Positions 48,424 to 57,047 of a stretch of 64,000 nucleotides of DNA are shown in pieces. The notes beneath the pieces were generated by a model that was not told where the DNA came from, did not search any database, and worked only from the letters and a program-made list of their open reading frames with translations. Made by a program: the position numbers and the translations under genes. The stretch comes from Kribbella flavida DSM 17836 (lineage in GTDB: Bacteria > Actinomycetota > Actinomycetes > Propionibacteriales > Kribbellaceae): the NCBI RefSeq assembly GCF_000024345.1, contig NC_013729.1, positions 186,001-250,000 on the forward strand, written 5' to 3'. Each line of letters starts with the position of its first letter. Within the stretch, counting starts at the first letter, position 1.

Positions 48424-49047
48424 ATGCGCAGCACACTCGTCAACCGCCTGGTACGACTGGCCACCACTGGGGCGATGGTGGCCGGCGGGCTGGTACTGAT
48501 CGGCGCGCCCTCCGAGGCGGCGCCACCGAAGCGGACCGAGGGCCATGTGACCGGTGACGCCTGGATCTCGTTCTCGCTCGACCCGGGCAATCCGCTGCGC
48601 AGGTTCGTCGTCGACGCGCACGGCAATCCGTACAAGGTGGTCGGCAACAAGCTGGTGTGGGGCGACGCCCGTGGCACGATCCGCTTCAACCACCCGACTC
48701 CGGACGGCCAGGGCGGCATGGAGGACAACTGGGGCACCATCGACGTGGACTACGTGATGACGGCGGGCCCGGTCGCGGTGGTGTCGGGCAAGAGCACCGG
48801 CAACATCGGATTCCCCGCGGGCCAGCGATTGTCGATCAGCGTGTACGACGACCCGCGGGGGCGCCGGTTCGACCGGCTCGGGTTCTCCTGGGGGGTGGTC
48901 GATCCCGCGTGTGTTCCGCTCGGTCTGGGCCCGGCGCCCTTCACGACGTACGACTCCGGGGCGGGCTACGTCGTCAAGTCGGTGCCGCTGCCGGCCGTCC
49001 CGGCGGGCACCGAGGCCCCCGACCCGCAGCCGGCCTGCGGCTCGTAG
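48424..49047 (+). CDS. Secreted protein of unknown function
   Basis: The 207-residue product has a Sec signal peptide (basic MRSTLVNRLVRLA, hydrophobic 14-28, probable cleavage after SEA-A near residue 32). The mature part has no recognised domain; it contains WISFSLDPGNPLRRFVVDAHG and GFSWGVVDPAC and two Cys (about 162 and 205). ATG 48424 is preceded by AAGGAG at about 48410-48415. Exported and probably soluble; the function is not known. Confidence 0.75.
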   Translation: MRSTLVNRLVRLATTGAMVAGGLVLIGAPSEAAPPKRTEGHVTGDAWISFSLDPGNPLRRFVVDAHGNPYKVVGNKLVWGDARGTIRFNHPTPDGQGGMEDNWGTIDVDYVMTAGPVAVVSGKSTGNIGFPAGQRLSISVYDDPRGRRFDRLGFSWGVVDPACVPLGLGPAPFTTYDSGAGYVVKSVPLPAVPAGTEAPDPQPACGS

Positions 49048-49338
49048 CGGCCGGTGACCTGCGGCGGAGGTTGCTCGGTGCAACTTCCGCCACAGACGAT
49101 TGCCCCGGACGACCAGTGGATCAGCGCTACCACTCGATCTCACCGTGGGCTGGTCGCCAGGGCGGGAAGGGCTGGGCTCGATCGCAACGCCTCGCTGCCC
49201 GTACACCACCCCGTGCCGAACCCACTGCGGATCGAGGCCGTCCGGTGAGGGACAGGCGCCATGCCGTACGGCGCTGGTTGAACGGTTGCGAACCCCTGAC
49301 CGCTTAGTTTTGGTCTCCGGTGTCCGGAGGGAGAGAAC

Positions 49339-49872
49339 GTGCTGTACGTCGTCATAGTCCTCTGCTGCCTGGCAGCCGCGCTCGTCGTCCGGGCGCTGGC
49401 GGGCCCGGAGCGATGGCACCAGAAGGTTCGTTCTCAGATCCGTCCGGACGTGGCAGCGCCGACCGAGAGCGGCTTCCGGCTGCTGTTCTGGCGGAACTGG
49501 GCGGTCGCGGTGATCGCGGTGGCGATCGCGGTCTGGGGCATCGACGAGCTCCAGCTGTCCGAGGAGGAGTTGCACGAGGCGGCCGTGCACGCAGTCGCCA
49601 CCATGGACGGCACCACCGACGGAGTGACCCAGGACCGGATCAGGGTGGCGGTCGAGGACCTGGTGCCCGCTGACCTGAGAGTCCGGGAGATCAAGAGCCA
49701 GACCAGCGAGGGAGAGGTCCAGAGCCGGTACGAGATCACCGAGGCGAGTGCGACGGACGACGATCCGGACCGGATGGCCGTTTGCGTCAAGGTCAGCAGC
49801 ATCGAACGACAGACCAGGTCCGGCGTGTTCTACTCCTCCACGGGCACCAGCCCCGGGCCCTGCACCGATTGA
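49339..49872 (+). CDS. Two-helix membrane protein of unknown function
   Basis: From GTG 49339 the 177-residue product has an N-terminal helix (about 2-20), a short basic loop, a second helix (52-68, WAVAVIAVAIAVWG) and an extracytoplasmic or cytoplasmic C-terminal region of about 105 residues with LRVREIKSQTSEGEVQSRYEI. GGGAGAG lies upstream at about 49328-49334. No family is recognised. It appears monocistronic. Confidence 0.68.
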   Translation: MLYVVIVLCCLAAALVVRALAGPERWHQKVRSQIRPDVAAPTESGFRLLFWRNWAVAVIAVAIAVWGIDELQLSEEELHEAAVHAVATMDGTTDGVTQDRIRVAVEDLVPADLRVREIKSQTSEGEVQSRYEITEASATDDDPDRMAVCVKVSSIERQTRSGVFYSSTGTSPGPCTD

Positions 49873-49965
49873 CGTCCTGCCGCTCGCCGACGTACGGGGC
49901 ACTTTCCTGCTGGGCGGCCTACTGACCGTCGCGGCCTGTGCCGTGCTGCTGGATGCTCGGCTGTC

Positions 49966-50322
49966 TTACTGAGGCCGCTGGCCGAGCACGCAGAACTCGT
50001 TGCCCTCGGGGTCGGCCAGGACGACCCAGGACGCCTCCTCGCCCTGGCCGATGTCGACCCGCTGCGCGCCGTGAGCCACCAGCCGAGCCACCTCGGCGTC
50101 CTGGTCGTCGGGCCTGAAGTCGAGGTGCAGCCGGCTCTTGGCCTTCTTGGTCTCCTCGATCCGGACGAAGTCCAGGCCCGGCAGGCGGTCCGGCGCCGGC
50201 CGGATCTCGAACTCGTCGTCCGAGGCATGCACCACGACCCACCCGAGAGCCGTTGCCCACCACTGTCCCAAGGTCACCGGGTCGACGGAGTGCACGATGA
50301 CCTGCTCCCATTGCAAACTCAT
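49966..50322 (-). CDS. VOC-domain protein
   Basis: The 118-residue protein has one VOC domain: VIVHSVDPVTLGQWWATALGW at the start and SWVVLADPEGNEFCVLGQ at the end. The DPEGNEF element is the common glyoxalase/dioxygenase-like signature used for ligand or metal contact. No partner gene is evident. Confidence 0.9.
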   Translation of the reverse strand: MSLQWEQVIVHSVDPVTLGQWWATALGWVVVHASDDEFEIRPAPDRLPGLDFVRIEETKKAKSRLHLDFRPDDQDAEVARLVAHGAQRVDIGQGEEASWVVLADPEGNEFCVLGQRPQ

Positions 50323-50394
50323 CCTCCGACCTTAAACCGCGCCCGGCACCGGACGCAGGCGGTTTGCGGGTTTGCGGGCAGCAGAACCGCCGGC

Positions 50395-51111
50395 TCACCA
50401 GGGGACCACCCCCTCGTCGTCGAAGAACCCGCCGCGCGGCCCGTCGTCCGGCAGGGTGGCGAGCCGGATCGCGATCGCGGCCCCCTGTTCGGGCGTCCGC
50501 ACCCCGGCGTGACCGGTGAAGTCGGTCGCGACGTACCCCGGGCACGCGGCGTTCACGATCACCTTCGTCTCGGCGAGCCGGCGGGCGTACTGCGCCGTGA
50601 CGCTGTTGAGCATCGACTTCGACGGCGCGTAGGCGGCCATCACCGGACCCGTCTGGAGGGTCAGCGAACCCATGTTGCTCGACATGTTGACGATGCGCGG
50701 CGAGCTCGCCCGCAGCAGCAATGGGAGCATCGCGTTCGTCACCCGGACGATCCCCAACACGTTCGTCTCGAGCACGGTGCGGACGACGTCGAGGTCGAGC
50801 GTCGTCGGGTCCTGCGCGCCACCGTCGGTTCGGCCGGAGATGCCGGCGTTGTTGACCAGTACGTCGAGCCGCCCCGTCGTCTGCTCGATCGTCGCGGCGG
50901 CCGCGGCGACGCTGTCGTCGGAGGTGACGTCGAGCGCCACCCCGAACGCGTCGACGCCCGCGGCTCGCAGACGCTCGACGGCCTCCTCCCGCCTGACCTG
51001 GTCCCGGGCGCCCACCGCCACCGTGAAGCCCATCGCTCCGAGACCTGCCGCGATGGCAAAGCCGATTCCCTTGTTCGCGCCGGTAATCAGCGCGGTCTTC
51101 GTTTCAGTCAC
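50395..51111 (-). CDS. Short-chain dehydrogenase/reductase
   Basis: The 238-residue SDR has the coenzyme motif LITGANKGIGFAIAAGLG (TGxxxGxG), the NAG motif VLVNNAGISG, and the catalytic Ser/Tyr/Lys as MSSNMG and AAYAPSKSML. The A/D-rich helix after strand 2 suggests NADP. A GTG start at 51111 is used. The divergent LysR gene 95 bases away probably controls it. The substrate is unknown. Confidence 0.92.
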   Translation of the reverse strand: MTETKTALITGANKGIGFAIAAGLGAMGFTVAVGARDQVRREEAVERLRAAGVDAFGVALDVTSDDSVAAAAATIEQTTGRLDVLVNNAGISGRTDGGAQDPTTLDLDVVRTVLETNVLGIVRVTNAMLPLLLRASSPRIVNMSSNMGSLTLQTGPVMAAYAPSKSMLNSVTAQYARRLAETKVIVNAACPGYVATDFTGHAGVRTPEQGAAIAIRLATLPDDGPRGGFFDDEGVVPW

Positions 51112-51206
51112 GCATCCATGCTCAGCGGGTGACGTCGACGGTGTCCAAGGCCGATCCGGCACCTCGTGATGCCCTGCGGTGATCAGCCGGTCGGTAGGCT
51201 CCGTTC

Positions 51207-52085
51207 GTGGACGATCTGGAGACCCGCGAGCTCCGCTACTTCGTCGCCGTCGCCGAGGAGCTGCACTTCGGACGGGCCGCTGACCGGCTCGGCATCGCCC
51301 AGCCCGCGCTCTCCCGCGCAATCCGTCAGCTCGAGCATCGGCTCGGCGTCCGGCTTCTCGACCGGGACCGACGGGGAACCGCGCTGACCGACGCGGGGAG
51401 CGTCCTGCTCCGCGAGGCGCGAGCGACGCTCGACGCGGTCGCGGCTGCTGCGCGTCGCACCCGGCGTGCCGGGGATGAGAAGCGGCCACTGGTGCTCGTG
51501 ACCAAAGCCGGGGCATCTCACGAGTTGCTGCAACGGCTTCTCGCCGAGCACGCGAGCGAACCCGGTGCAGTGCCGGTCGAGGTCCTGCTCTGCGAGGTCG
51601 GCGAACAGGCAGGGCTGCTGCGCAACGGGCGTGCCGACGTGGCGATCATGCACAGGCCGTTCGACGACCTCGCCGGGTTCGACACCGAGGACCTGTCCGT
51701 CGAAGGCCAGATCGCGCTTCTTCCCGCCGGGCACCCGCTCGCATCACGCCGGCAGCTGACGATGGCCGAGGTCCGCGACGTACCGGACCTGCCGATCGCT
51801 CGCTGGCCCCGGCTCGACGGGTCCTACCCGGACGGCCCTGGACCGGAGGTGCACACGCAGTCGCAGCTCGCCCAGTTGGTGGCGCTCGGCAAGACTTTGC
51901 TGGTCATCCCGGCTTCCAGTCGCGCCTGGCAGTGGCCGGATCACGTCGCGGTGCCGGTCGTCGATGCGCCGGACGTCACCACGGTGATCGCCTGGCCGCC
52001 GAGCAGCTACTCGCCGGCCATTGCGTCACTCGTACGCTCAGCGGGTGGGCTCCGCGACACAACACCGGCGGCGGCCGGGGGGTGA
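51207..52085 (+). CDS. LysR-family transcriptional regulator
   Basis: The 292-residue regulator has an N-terminal winged HTH, LRYFVAVAEELHFGRAADRL and AQPALSRAIRQLEHRLG (about residues 9-45), and a type-2 periplasmic-binding-like effector domain (RLLDRDRRGTALTDAG then about 90-285). A GTG start at 51207 is used. It is divergently oriented to the SDR gene, the classic LysR arrangement; the 95-base gap must hold the operator. Confidence 0.93.
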   Translation: MDDLETRELRYFVAVAEELHFGRAADRLGIAQPALSRAIRQLEHRLGVRLLDRDRRGTALTDAGSVLLREARATLDAVAAAARRTRRAGDEKRPLVLVTKAGASHELLQRLLAEHASEPGAVPVEVLLCEVGEQAGLLRNGRADVAIMHRPFDDLAGFDTEDLSVEGQIALLPAGHPLASRRQLTMAEVRDVPDLPIARWPRLDGSYPDGPGPEVHTQSQLAQLVALGKTLLVIPASSRAWQWPDHVAVPVVDAPDVTTVIAWPPSSYSPAIASLVRSAGGLRDTTPAAAGG

Positions 52086-52134
52086 GGCCGCCGGAGCGGA
52101 GACGGTTGAACGGTCGGTCCTGCATCCTGGGGGC

Positions 52135-53130
52135 ATGAGCAGCCGATTCGCCCTTGCGCTCGAAGGCCGGAAGCAGATCGAGAGCTGGGCTGCCGGTGCT
52201 CAGGTGCTGTCCTTGCTGTCGACGATCCAAGAGCTCGGCTGGCCACGGTTCCTCGCCGAACCCCGTGAGCTCGCCGAGCTGGCGCAGTACTCCGGTCTGC
52301 CGCCGGCCCGGTTGGCCGACGTACTGGCTGTGCTCGAGGAGTACGGGATCGCCGAGCTCGAGGGCACCACGGTTCGCCTGAGTCCGCAGTACGAGGCGCT
52401 GGCCGCGGACGACGCGTGGATCGGTCTCGGGGAGCTGCTCGACCGGTCCGAGGTGATGACCAGGCTGGTTCGTACGTCAGTCGAGGATCCAGGGCCGCTG
52501 CCGCTGAGCGAGGACGACGCTCTCGTCATCGCGCGAGCCTCGGGCGGTCGTGCGACCGACGAGACCAGGGCGTTGTTCGAGCAGGTCTTCCTGCCGCAGC
52601 TGCCCGAGCTGGCCGAGTTGGTCCGCACCGATCGGTGGCTCGACGTCGGCTGTGGTGTCGCCGGTTCGACTCTCACGCTGGGCACGCTGTTTCCCGAGAT
52701 GCGGTCGGTCGCGGTCGAACTGGTGCCGAAGGTTGCCGCCGAAGCGGTCCGGCGGGCCGAAGCGCACGGCGTGGCCGATCGGGTCGACATCCGCTGTCAG
52801 GACATCCGGGAGCTGCAGGAAGTCGAGCAGTTCGGCGGCGCCTTCTGGGCTCAGCCGTTTTTCCCCGAGGCGACCCGGGCGGAGGCACTCGCGGTGATCC
52901 GGCGCGCGCTCAAACCCGCTGGGCTGCTCCTCATGCAGGAGACGGATCCACAACCGCAGCCGAGCAGCAGACCGGCGTACGCAGTACGCCGGCTGGTGAA
53001 TCGCGGCTGGGGCGTGCCCTTCGGCCGGACCGCCGAGCAGTTGGCCGTGGAGGGCCAGGCGGCCGGCTTCGAGCTGGTCCGGGTGGCGGTCACCGACTTC
53101 GGCCGGTACGTCGTTCTGCGGCGCAGCTAG
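52135..53130 (+). CDS. SAM-dependent methyltransferase with N-terminal winged-helix/dimerisation domain
   Basis: The 331-residue protein has an N-terminal HTH-like dimerisation region (about residues 1-95: LPPARLADVLAVLEEYGIAELEG) and a C-terminal Rossmann methyltransferase with DRWLDVGCGVAGSTLTLG (motif I, about 162-178), a middle segment RCQDIREL and RALKPAGLLLMQETDP. This two-domain layout matches O-methyltransferases that act on small aromatic metabolites. The substrate is unknown. ATG 52135 lies 49 bases after the LysR stop. Confidence 0.85.
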   Translation: MSSRFALALEGRKQIESWAAGAQVLSLLSTIQELGWPRFLAEPRELAELAQYSGLPPARLADVLAVLEEYGIAELEGTTVRLSPQYEALAADDAWIGLGELLDRSEVMTRLVRTSVEDPGPLPLSEDDALVIARASGGRATDETRALFEQVFLPQLPELAELVRTDRWLDVGCGVAGSTLTLGTLFPEMRSVAVELVPKVAAEAVRRAEAHGVADRVDIRCQDIRELQEVEQFGGAFWAQPFFPEATRAEALAVIRRALKPAGLLLMQETDPQPQPSSRPAYAVRRLVNRGWGVPFGRTAEQLAVEGQAAGFELVRVAVTDFGRYVVLRRS

Positions 53131-53158
53131 TACCTCGGTTCGCGTAGCGTCCCCCGCC

Positions 53159-53785
53159 ATGACTGCTACGCGGGACTCGTACGACGCTTTGGCCTCGGCG
53201 CATGCTGACGTAGTGTCCTCGGCCTTGGACGACCGGCCGCTGGACCATGCGCTGTTCGCGACCTTCGCGGAGCTGGTCCGCCAGGGCGGGAACGGGCCGG
53301 TCGCTGATGTGGGGTGCGGGCCGGGGCGGGTGACGATTCTGCTGTCGCGGCTGGGGCTGGACGCGTTCGGCATCGACTTGTCGCCGGGCATGCTCGAGCT
53401 GGCTCGGCGAACCTATCCGGAGCTGAGGTTCGACGAGGGGTCGATGCTGGCGTTGGACCTGCCCGACGCCTCGCTCGGCGGCGTGCTCGCCTACTACTCG
53501 ATCATCCACGTGCCGTGGGACCAGCGACCGCAGGTCTTCGCCGAGTTTCACCGGGTGCTGACGCCGGGCGGTGTGGTGATGCTGGTCTTCCAGGTCGGGG
53601 AGGAGAAGGTGCATCGCGACGAGTTCCTGGGCGAGGCGATCTCCCTCGACTTCTACCGTCAGCAGCCGCACGAGGTGGCCGAGCTGCTGCGCGCCGCGGG
53701 CTTCGACCTGTGGATGACCGCGGTGCGCGAGCCGCAGGATGCGGAGAAGACACCGCAGGGCTACGTCATCGCCCGGAAGCCGTAG
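53159..53785 (+). CDS. SAM-dependent methyltransferase (type 11)
   Basis: The 208-residue protein has motif I PVADVGCGPGRVTILLSRLG (about 44-63), GIDLSPGMLELAR after strand 2, SLGGVLAYYSIIHVPWDQRP and VLTPGGVVMLVFQVG. It is a stand-alone class I methyltransferase; the substrate is unknown. It is 28 bases downstream of the previous methyltransferase and just upstream of a VOC gene, all on one strand. Confidence 0.9.
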   Translation: MTATRDSYDALASAHADVVSSALDDRPLDHALFATFAELVRQGGNGPVADVGCGPGRVTILLSRLGLDAFGIDLSPGMLELARRTYPELRFDEGSMLALDLPDASLGGVLAYYSIIHVPWDQRPQVFAEFHRVLTPGGVVMLVFQVGEEKVHRDEFLGEAISLDFYRQQPHEVAELLRAAGFDLWMTAVREPQDAEKTPQGYVIARKP

Positions 53786-53795
53786 GGTGCCGAGC

Positions 53796-54146
53796 ATGGA
53801 CGCTCCCCGGCTGACCCATGTGAGAGTCAACGTGACCGATCTCGGCGAAGCGATCGAGTGGTACGAGCGACTGCTGGGTGTCGAGGCGGCCGGGCACTGG
53901 CCGCCTGAGGAGCCGACGTACGCGCATTTCACGCTGGGGCCGGTGCAGTTCGCCGTGGGGCAGTACGAGCCTGTTCCGGCGACGGGAGCGCGGTTCAACT
54001 TCCAGGTCGACGACGTCGACGCCTGGTGGGCTCGCGTGGGGGAGACCGCCGACGTGCTCGAGCCGCTGTTCGACACGCCGTACGGGACCCGCAAGTTCAC
54101 CATCCGCGACCCGGACGGCAACGAACTCGGGTTCGTGCAGGCTTGA
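53796..54146 (+). CDS. VOC-domain protein
   Basis: The 116-residue VOC protein starts MDAPRLTHVRVNVTDLGEAI, has EWYERLLGVEAAGHWPPEEPT in the first module and TRKFTIRDPDGNELGFVQA at the end, the DPDGNxx(G/E) type. ATG 53796 follows the methyltransferase stop by 10 bases; they are probably co-transcribed. Confidence 0.9.
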   Translation: MDAPRLTHVRVNVTDLGEAIEWYERLLGVEAAGHWPPEEPTYAHFTLGPVQFAVGQYEPVPATGARFNFQVDDVDAWWARVGETADVLEPLFDTPYGTRKFTIRDPDGNELGFVQA

Positions 54147-54201
54147 TCCACGCTCAGCTGAATCTCCGGTGGTGCTGTCTCAAAATCTACGGTGACGGGA
54201 T

Positions 54202-54230
54202 TAGACATTCGGTGGCGGCGTGTGTAGTGT
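54202..54230 (+). promoter_or_regulatory. Promoter for the long leader/structured RNA
   Basis: -35 TAGACA (54202-54207), a 17-base spacer and -10 TAGTGT (54225-54230) fit actinobacterial housekeeping promoters. Transcription would begin near 54237. Confidence 0.55.
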
Positions 54231-54236
54231 TCTTCT

Positions 54237-54777
54237 TGTCGACAGAGAACAAGAGTGAAGCTGAGGCGGACAGCGGACGACTGTCCACAGGTTGTGCAAG
54301 GTACGACGGCGGATCCCGCCGGGCCGATCACCAGAAGGGCTCGGGTTTCTGCCAGGATCCGCGAAGAGCGCTTGGGGCCAGTGGTTGAAGAGGGTTCCGG
54401 GCGCGGACGGATGAAGTTGTTGAAGTGAGTTGGTAGCAGTTGTAGTCATCAGCAGTTGAAGGTGTAGTTCAGTACTTGCCAAGCAGTACCTGTAGTCAGC
54501 AGTACCCGTTGCAGTTGTGGTTTGCAGTAGGAAGTTGTTAGCGACAGGAAGGGAAGGATTACGCCGTCGGATCGCCTGCCAGTGCCAGTACTTCGCCGGG
54601 CAGGTGCCGTAGCTCATCGGATGGGAAGGTGGTCTTCGGTTACGCATTCAGCGATCCCCGCAGCCCCGATCTTCACCTGGCGCGCTGCGGATGTGAAAGA
54701 CCGGCTTCACGGCCGGTAGATGGTTTGATCCCAACCCCTGGGCCCCGGTGCTTCGGCACCGGGGCCCTTCGGCGTGG
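54237..54777 (+). ncRNA. Candidate structured RNA or long leader upstream of the MerR-like gene
   Basis: A 540-base non-coding stretch lies between a promoter-like element and the MerR-like gene. From about 54395 to 54545 the GC falls well below the neighbours and GCAGTTG, GTAGTC and AGTTG-type words recur on the plus strand. It contains hairpins such as AGTACTTGCCAAGCAGTACC (about 54471-54490) and ACCGGC-TTCAC-GGCCGGT near 54700-54717, and ends in a UUCG-capped terminator-like stem (54740-54767) immediately before the ribosome binding site. It could be a separate small RNA or a riboswitch/attenuator-type leader. No known RNA class was matched. Confidence 0.5.
54740..54767 (+). terminator. 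UUCG-capped 12-bp terminator/attenuator
   Basis: Arms GGGCCCCGGTGC and GCACCGGGGCCC enclose the tetraloop TTCG. It is followed by TTCGGCG and the GGAGG ribosome binding site of the MerR-like gene at 54776-54780, so it either ends the upstream RNA or attenuates the gene. Confidence 0.72.
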
Positions 54778-54784
54778 AGGTGCG

Positions 54785-55135
54785 ATGACCCCAGATGTGT
54801 CCACGGAGGTACCGATGAACGTTGACCCGAAACCCGGGCCGGCCAGCTTTGACGACGACGACTATCCCGCCTTCACGATGGGCCGGGCCGCCGAGATGCT
54901 CGGCACCACCCCGGGCTTCCTGCGCAGCCTGGACGAGGCGAAGCTGATCACCCCGCAACGCAGCGAGGGCGGCCACCGCCGCTACTCCCGCTACCAGCTC
55001 CGCATCGCGGCCCGCGCCCGCGAACTGGTCGACCAGGGCACTGCCCTGGAGGCCGCCTGCCGCATCATCATCCTGGAAGACCAACTCGCCGAAGCCCTGC
55101 GCATCAACGAGGAAATGCGCCGCCAGGGCAAGTAA
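54785..55135 (+). CDS. MerR-like helix-turn-helix regulator
   Basis: The 116-residue protein has a MerR-type winged HTH: FTMGRAAEMLGTTPGFLRSL and EGGHRRYSRYQLRIAARARE (about residues 35-80), followed by a single helix EAACRIIILEDQLAEALRIN. It lacks an effector domain. Such small MerR-like proteins are highly conserved in actinobacteria. ATG 54785 has GGAGG five bases before it; ATG 54815 with its own GGAGG is an alternative. Its position behind a long leader and hairpin suggests RNA-level control. Confidence 0.88.
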   Translation: MTPDVSTEVPMNVDPKPGPASFDDDDYPAFTMGRAAEMLGTTPGFLRSLDEAKLITPQRSEGGHRRYSRYQLRIAARARELVDQGTALEAACRIIILEDQLAEALRINEEMRRQGK

Positions 55136-55252
55136 CGCACCCCCACCGACACCACCGCCGCACTCCGGCGATGAGGCCTCCGGCCGACCCAGCAGCTGCA
55201 CCGATCCGTGGACGGTGCAGCTTTGTCGTGCCCGGGCCGCCATGCCTCGGCG

Positions 55253-56023
55253 TCACCGGGGGAAGGACAAGTGCTGGTGCACGAGCTGCCAGCCGTTGGG
55301 GCCGTGGCGGAAGATACGGGTGGCTCTCGACCGGGACTCGGTCGGGCCGTCGGGGGATTCGACGGTGACGTGGTCGATGCCCCAGGCAACGGCGAGGTCG
55401 TTGCGGGCGAGCACGGTCAGGTCGGACTGGGTGAGCTCGATGCTGCCGGAGGTGTCGAGGCCGGCCTGGCAGACCTCGCGGACGGCGGAGCGGCCGACGT
55501 ACTGGAGAGGGCCGGCGTGTTCGTAGGAGACGATGTCGGGGGCGATGCCGGCCATCATCGCGTCGAGGTCCTTGCCGGCGGTCTGGACGGACCAGTCGTC
55601 GAGCAGCTCGCGGACCGCTGATTCGCCGACCGGGGCGGGGATCTCCTCCAGCGGGAACGAGTGGTGCTCGTGCGTGATCGTCCAGCGGCCGTCGAGCTTG
55701 CGCAGGCCGATCGTCAGCCGGAGGCGTCGTTCGGCGGTCTCGTCCGGCATCCCGCACTTCAGCAGGGCGACGGCGAACGCCACGTCCGCACCCGCGGTCA
55801 CGTCCAGCGACACGATCTCGAACGTCGCGCCCTGCGCCTGCCACTCGAAGAACCCGGGCCAGGTCCGCTCGTACGCCGCGAGCCCGCGCAGTCCCTCGTA
55901 CGGCGGGGGCACGTCGAACATCAGCACGTCCGCGGAGTGATCGGCCAGTACGCCGGCCAGGTTGCCGGTGTGCACCGCATCCGCCCATCGCTCGATCAGC
56001 GTGCGGATCTCCTGCTCGTCCAT
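55253..56023 (-). CDS. Tandem SnoaL/NTF2-like domain protein
   Basis: The 256-residue product has two NTF2-like cone folds: residues 5-125 (DEQEIRTLIERWADAVHTGN, LADHSADVLMFDVPPP, and WTITHEHHSFP) and 135-256 (VRELLDDWSVQTAGKDLDAM, and WQLVHQHLSFPR). Each half has the SnoaL pattern of a helix pair and a curved sheet. Such domains act as isomerases, cyclases or ligand-binding modules. ATG 56023 is used. Next to two sigma factors with NTF2-like tails, it may work with them; inference only. Confidence 0.88.
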   Translation of the reverse strand: MDEQEIRTLIERWADAVHTGNLAGVLADHSADVLMFDVPPPYEGLRGLAAYERTWPGFFEWQAQGATFEIVSLDVTAGADVAFAVALLKCGMPDETAERRLRLTIGLRKLDGRWTITHEHHSFPLEEIPAPVGESAVRELLDDWSVQTAGKDLDAMMAGIAPDIVSYEHAGPLQYVGRSAVREVCQAGLDTSGSIELTQSDLTVLARNDLAVAWGIDHVTVESPDGPTESRSRATRIFRHGPNGWQLVHQHLSFPR

Positions 56024-56091
56024 GTCAGTTCCTCTCGACGGTGATGGTCGGAACTGGAACCCCGGCCGGACCCGAAACTCATCGCGCCCGG

Positions 56092-57015
56092 CTAGAACAA
56101 CTCTGCCGGCAGCCCGTACGCCGCGAAGTCCGCCTCCAGGAACGACACCACCTCCGCGATCGACGCCCCGCGCAGCATCACCACGTCCAGCCCGGACGCG
56201 ACGTACCGGCCGGACTGCCACCGGTACGTGCCGAACGCCAGCTGCCCGTTGGCCCGCGTCGGCAGGAACCGCCACTGCTCCCGCAACGGGCCGTCCACCA
56301 GGAAGCCGCGGATCCGGGCCCGGCCGGCGAACCACTGCGGCAGCGGCGGCATCGAGTACTTCGCGTCCTCGGTCAGCATCGCGACGATCGCGTCGACGTC
56401 CCGCGCCTCCCAGGCAGCCAGGTAGCGGCGGGCCAGGTCGCGCTGCGCCTCCTCGCCAAGCTCGGCGAGGGTTCGCTGCTGACTAGGAACCTCGCCAACG
56501 ACGCGGCGGGCTCGCTGCAGCGCGCTGTTGACCGCGGCGACGCTGGTGTCGAGCTGTTCAGCGACCTCCCGTGCGGCAAACGCCAGTACGTCGCGGAGCA
56601 GCAGCACTGCGCGTTGCAGCGGCGACAGGTGCTGCAGAGACGCGACGAAGGCGAGCTCCACACTCTCCAGCGCTACGACACGGGCCTCCGGGCTCAGCCG
56701 ATCAGTCCAAGCAAGCTGGTGGTTCGGGTACGGCTCGAGCCAAGCTGTCTCGGCCTGTGGAGCAGACAGGTCGGTCGGGAGTTCCCGACGACCCCTCCGC
56801 TCAATCAGCGTGAGGCAGCGGTTCGTCGCGATCTTGTAGAGCCAGGGACGCAGTGTGCCGCGGTCCTCGAAGCGGTCCAGGTTGTTCCAGGCCCGCAGCA
56901 ACGTCTCCTGCACCGCATCCTCGGCGTCATGGCTGGAGCCGAGCATGCGGTAGCAGTGCGCGTGCAGCTCACCGCGCAACGGTCCGACCAACCGCCCGAA
57001 GGCATCCCCATCCAC
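56092..57015 (-). CDS. ECF sigma factor with C-terminal SnoaL/NTF2-like domain (SigG-like)
   Basis: The 307-residue protein has sigma region 2 ([20 protein letters not shown], then [20 protein letters not shown]), region 4.2 ([40 protein letters not shown]) and then a SnoaL-like domain (about 195-305). In the ECF56/SigG-type groups the tail can regulate the sigma factor in place of an anti-sigma. No anti-sigma gene is close. Length and both regions are complete. Confidence 0.92.
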   Translation of the reverse strand: MDGDAFGRLVGPLRGELHAHCYRMLGSSHDAEDAVQETLLRAWNNLDRFEDRGTLRPWLYKIATNRCLTLIERRGRRELPTDLSAPQAETAWLEPYPNHQLAWTDRLSPEARVVALESVELAFVASLQHLSPLQRAVLLLRDVLAFAAREVAEQLDTSVAAVNSALQRARRVVGEVPSQQRTLAELGEEAQRDLARRYLAAWEARDVDAIVAMLTEDAKYSMPPLPQWFAGRARIRGFLVDGPLREQWRFLPTRANGQLAFGTYRWQSGRYVASGLDVVMLRGASIAEVVSFLEADFAAYGLPAELF

Positions 57016-57047
57016 CGGCTCAGGCTAGGGCGTGCACCACCCGCAGG

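Noticed and set aside
49748..49972. Small ORF ending in a hydrophobic segment (TFLLGGLLTVAACAVLLDARL) downstream of the two-helix membrane protein
   Set aside because: Most of it overlaps that gene in another frame. Only the last ~35 codons are outside it and they have no clear start codon or ribosome binding site; a frameshifted extension cannot be excluded.
54237..54777. RNase P RNA, tmRNA or a T-box leader
   Set aside because: None of the conserved cores (GAGGAAAGTCC, tmRNA tag ORF, T-box GGTGG sequence) appears.
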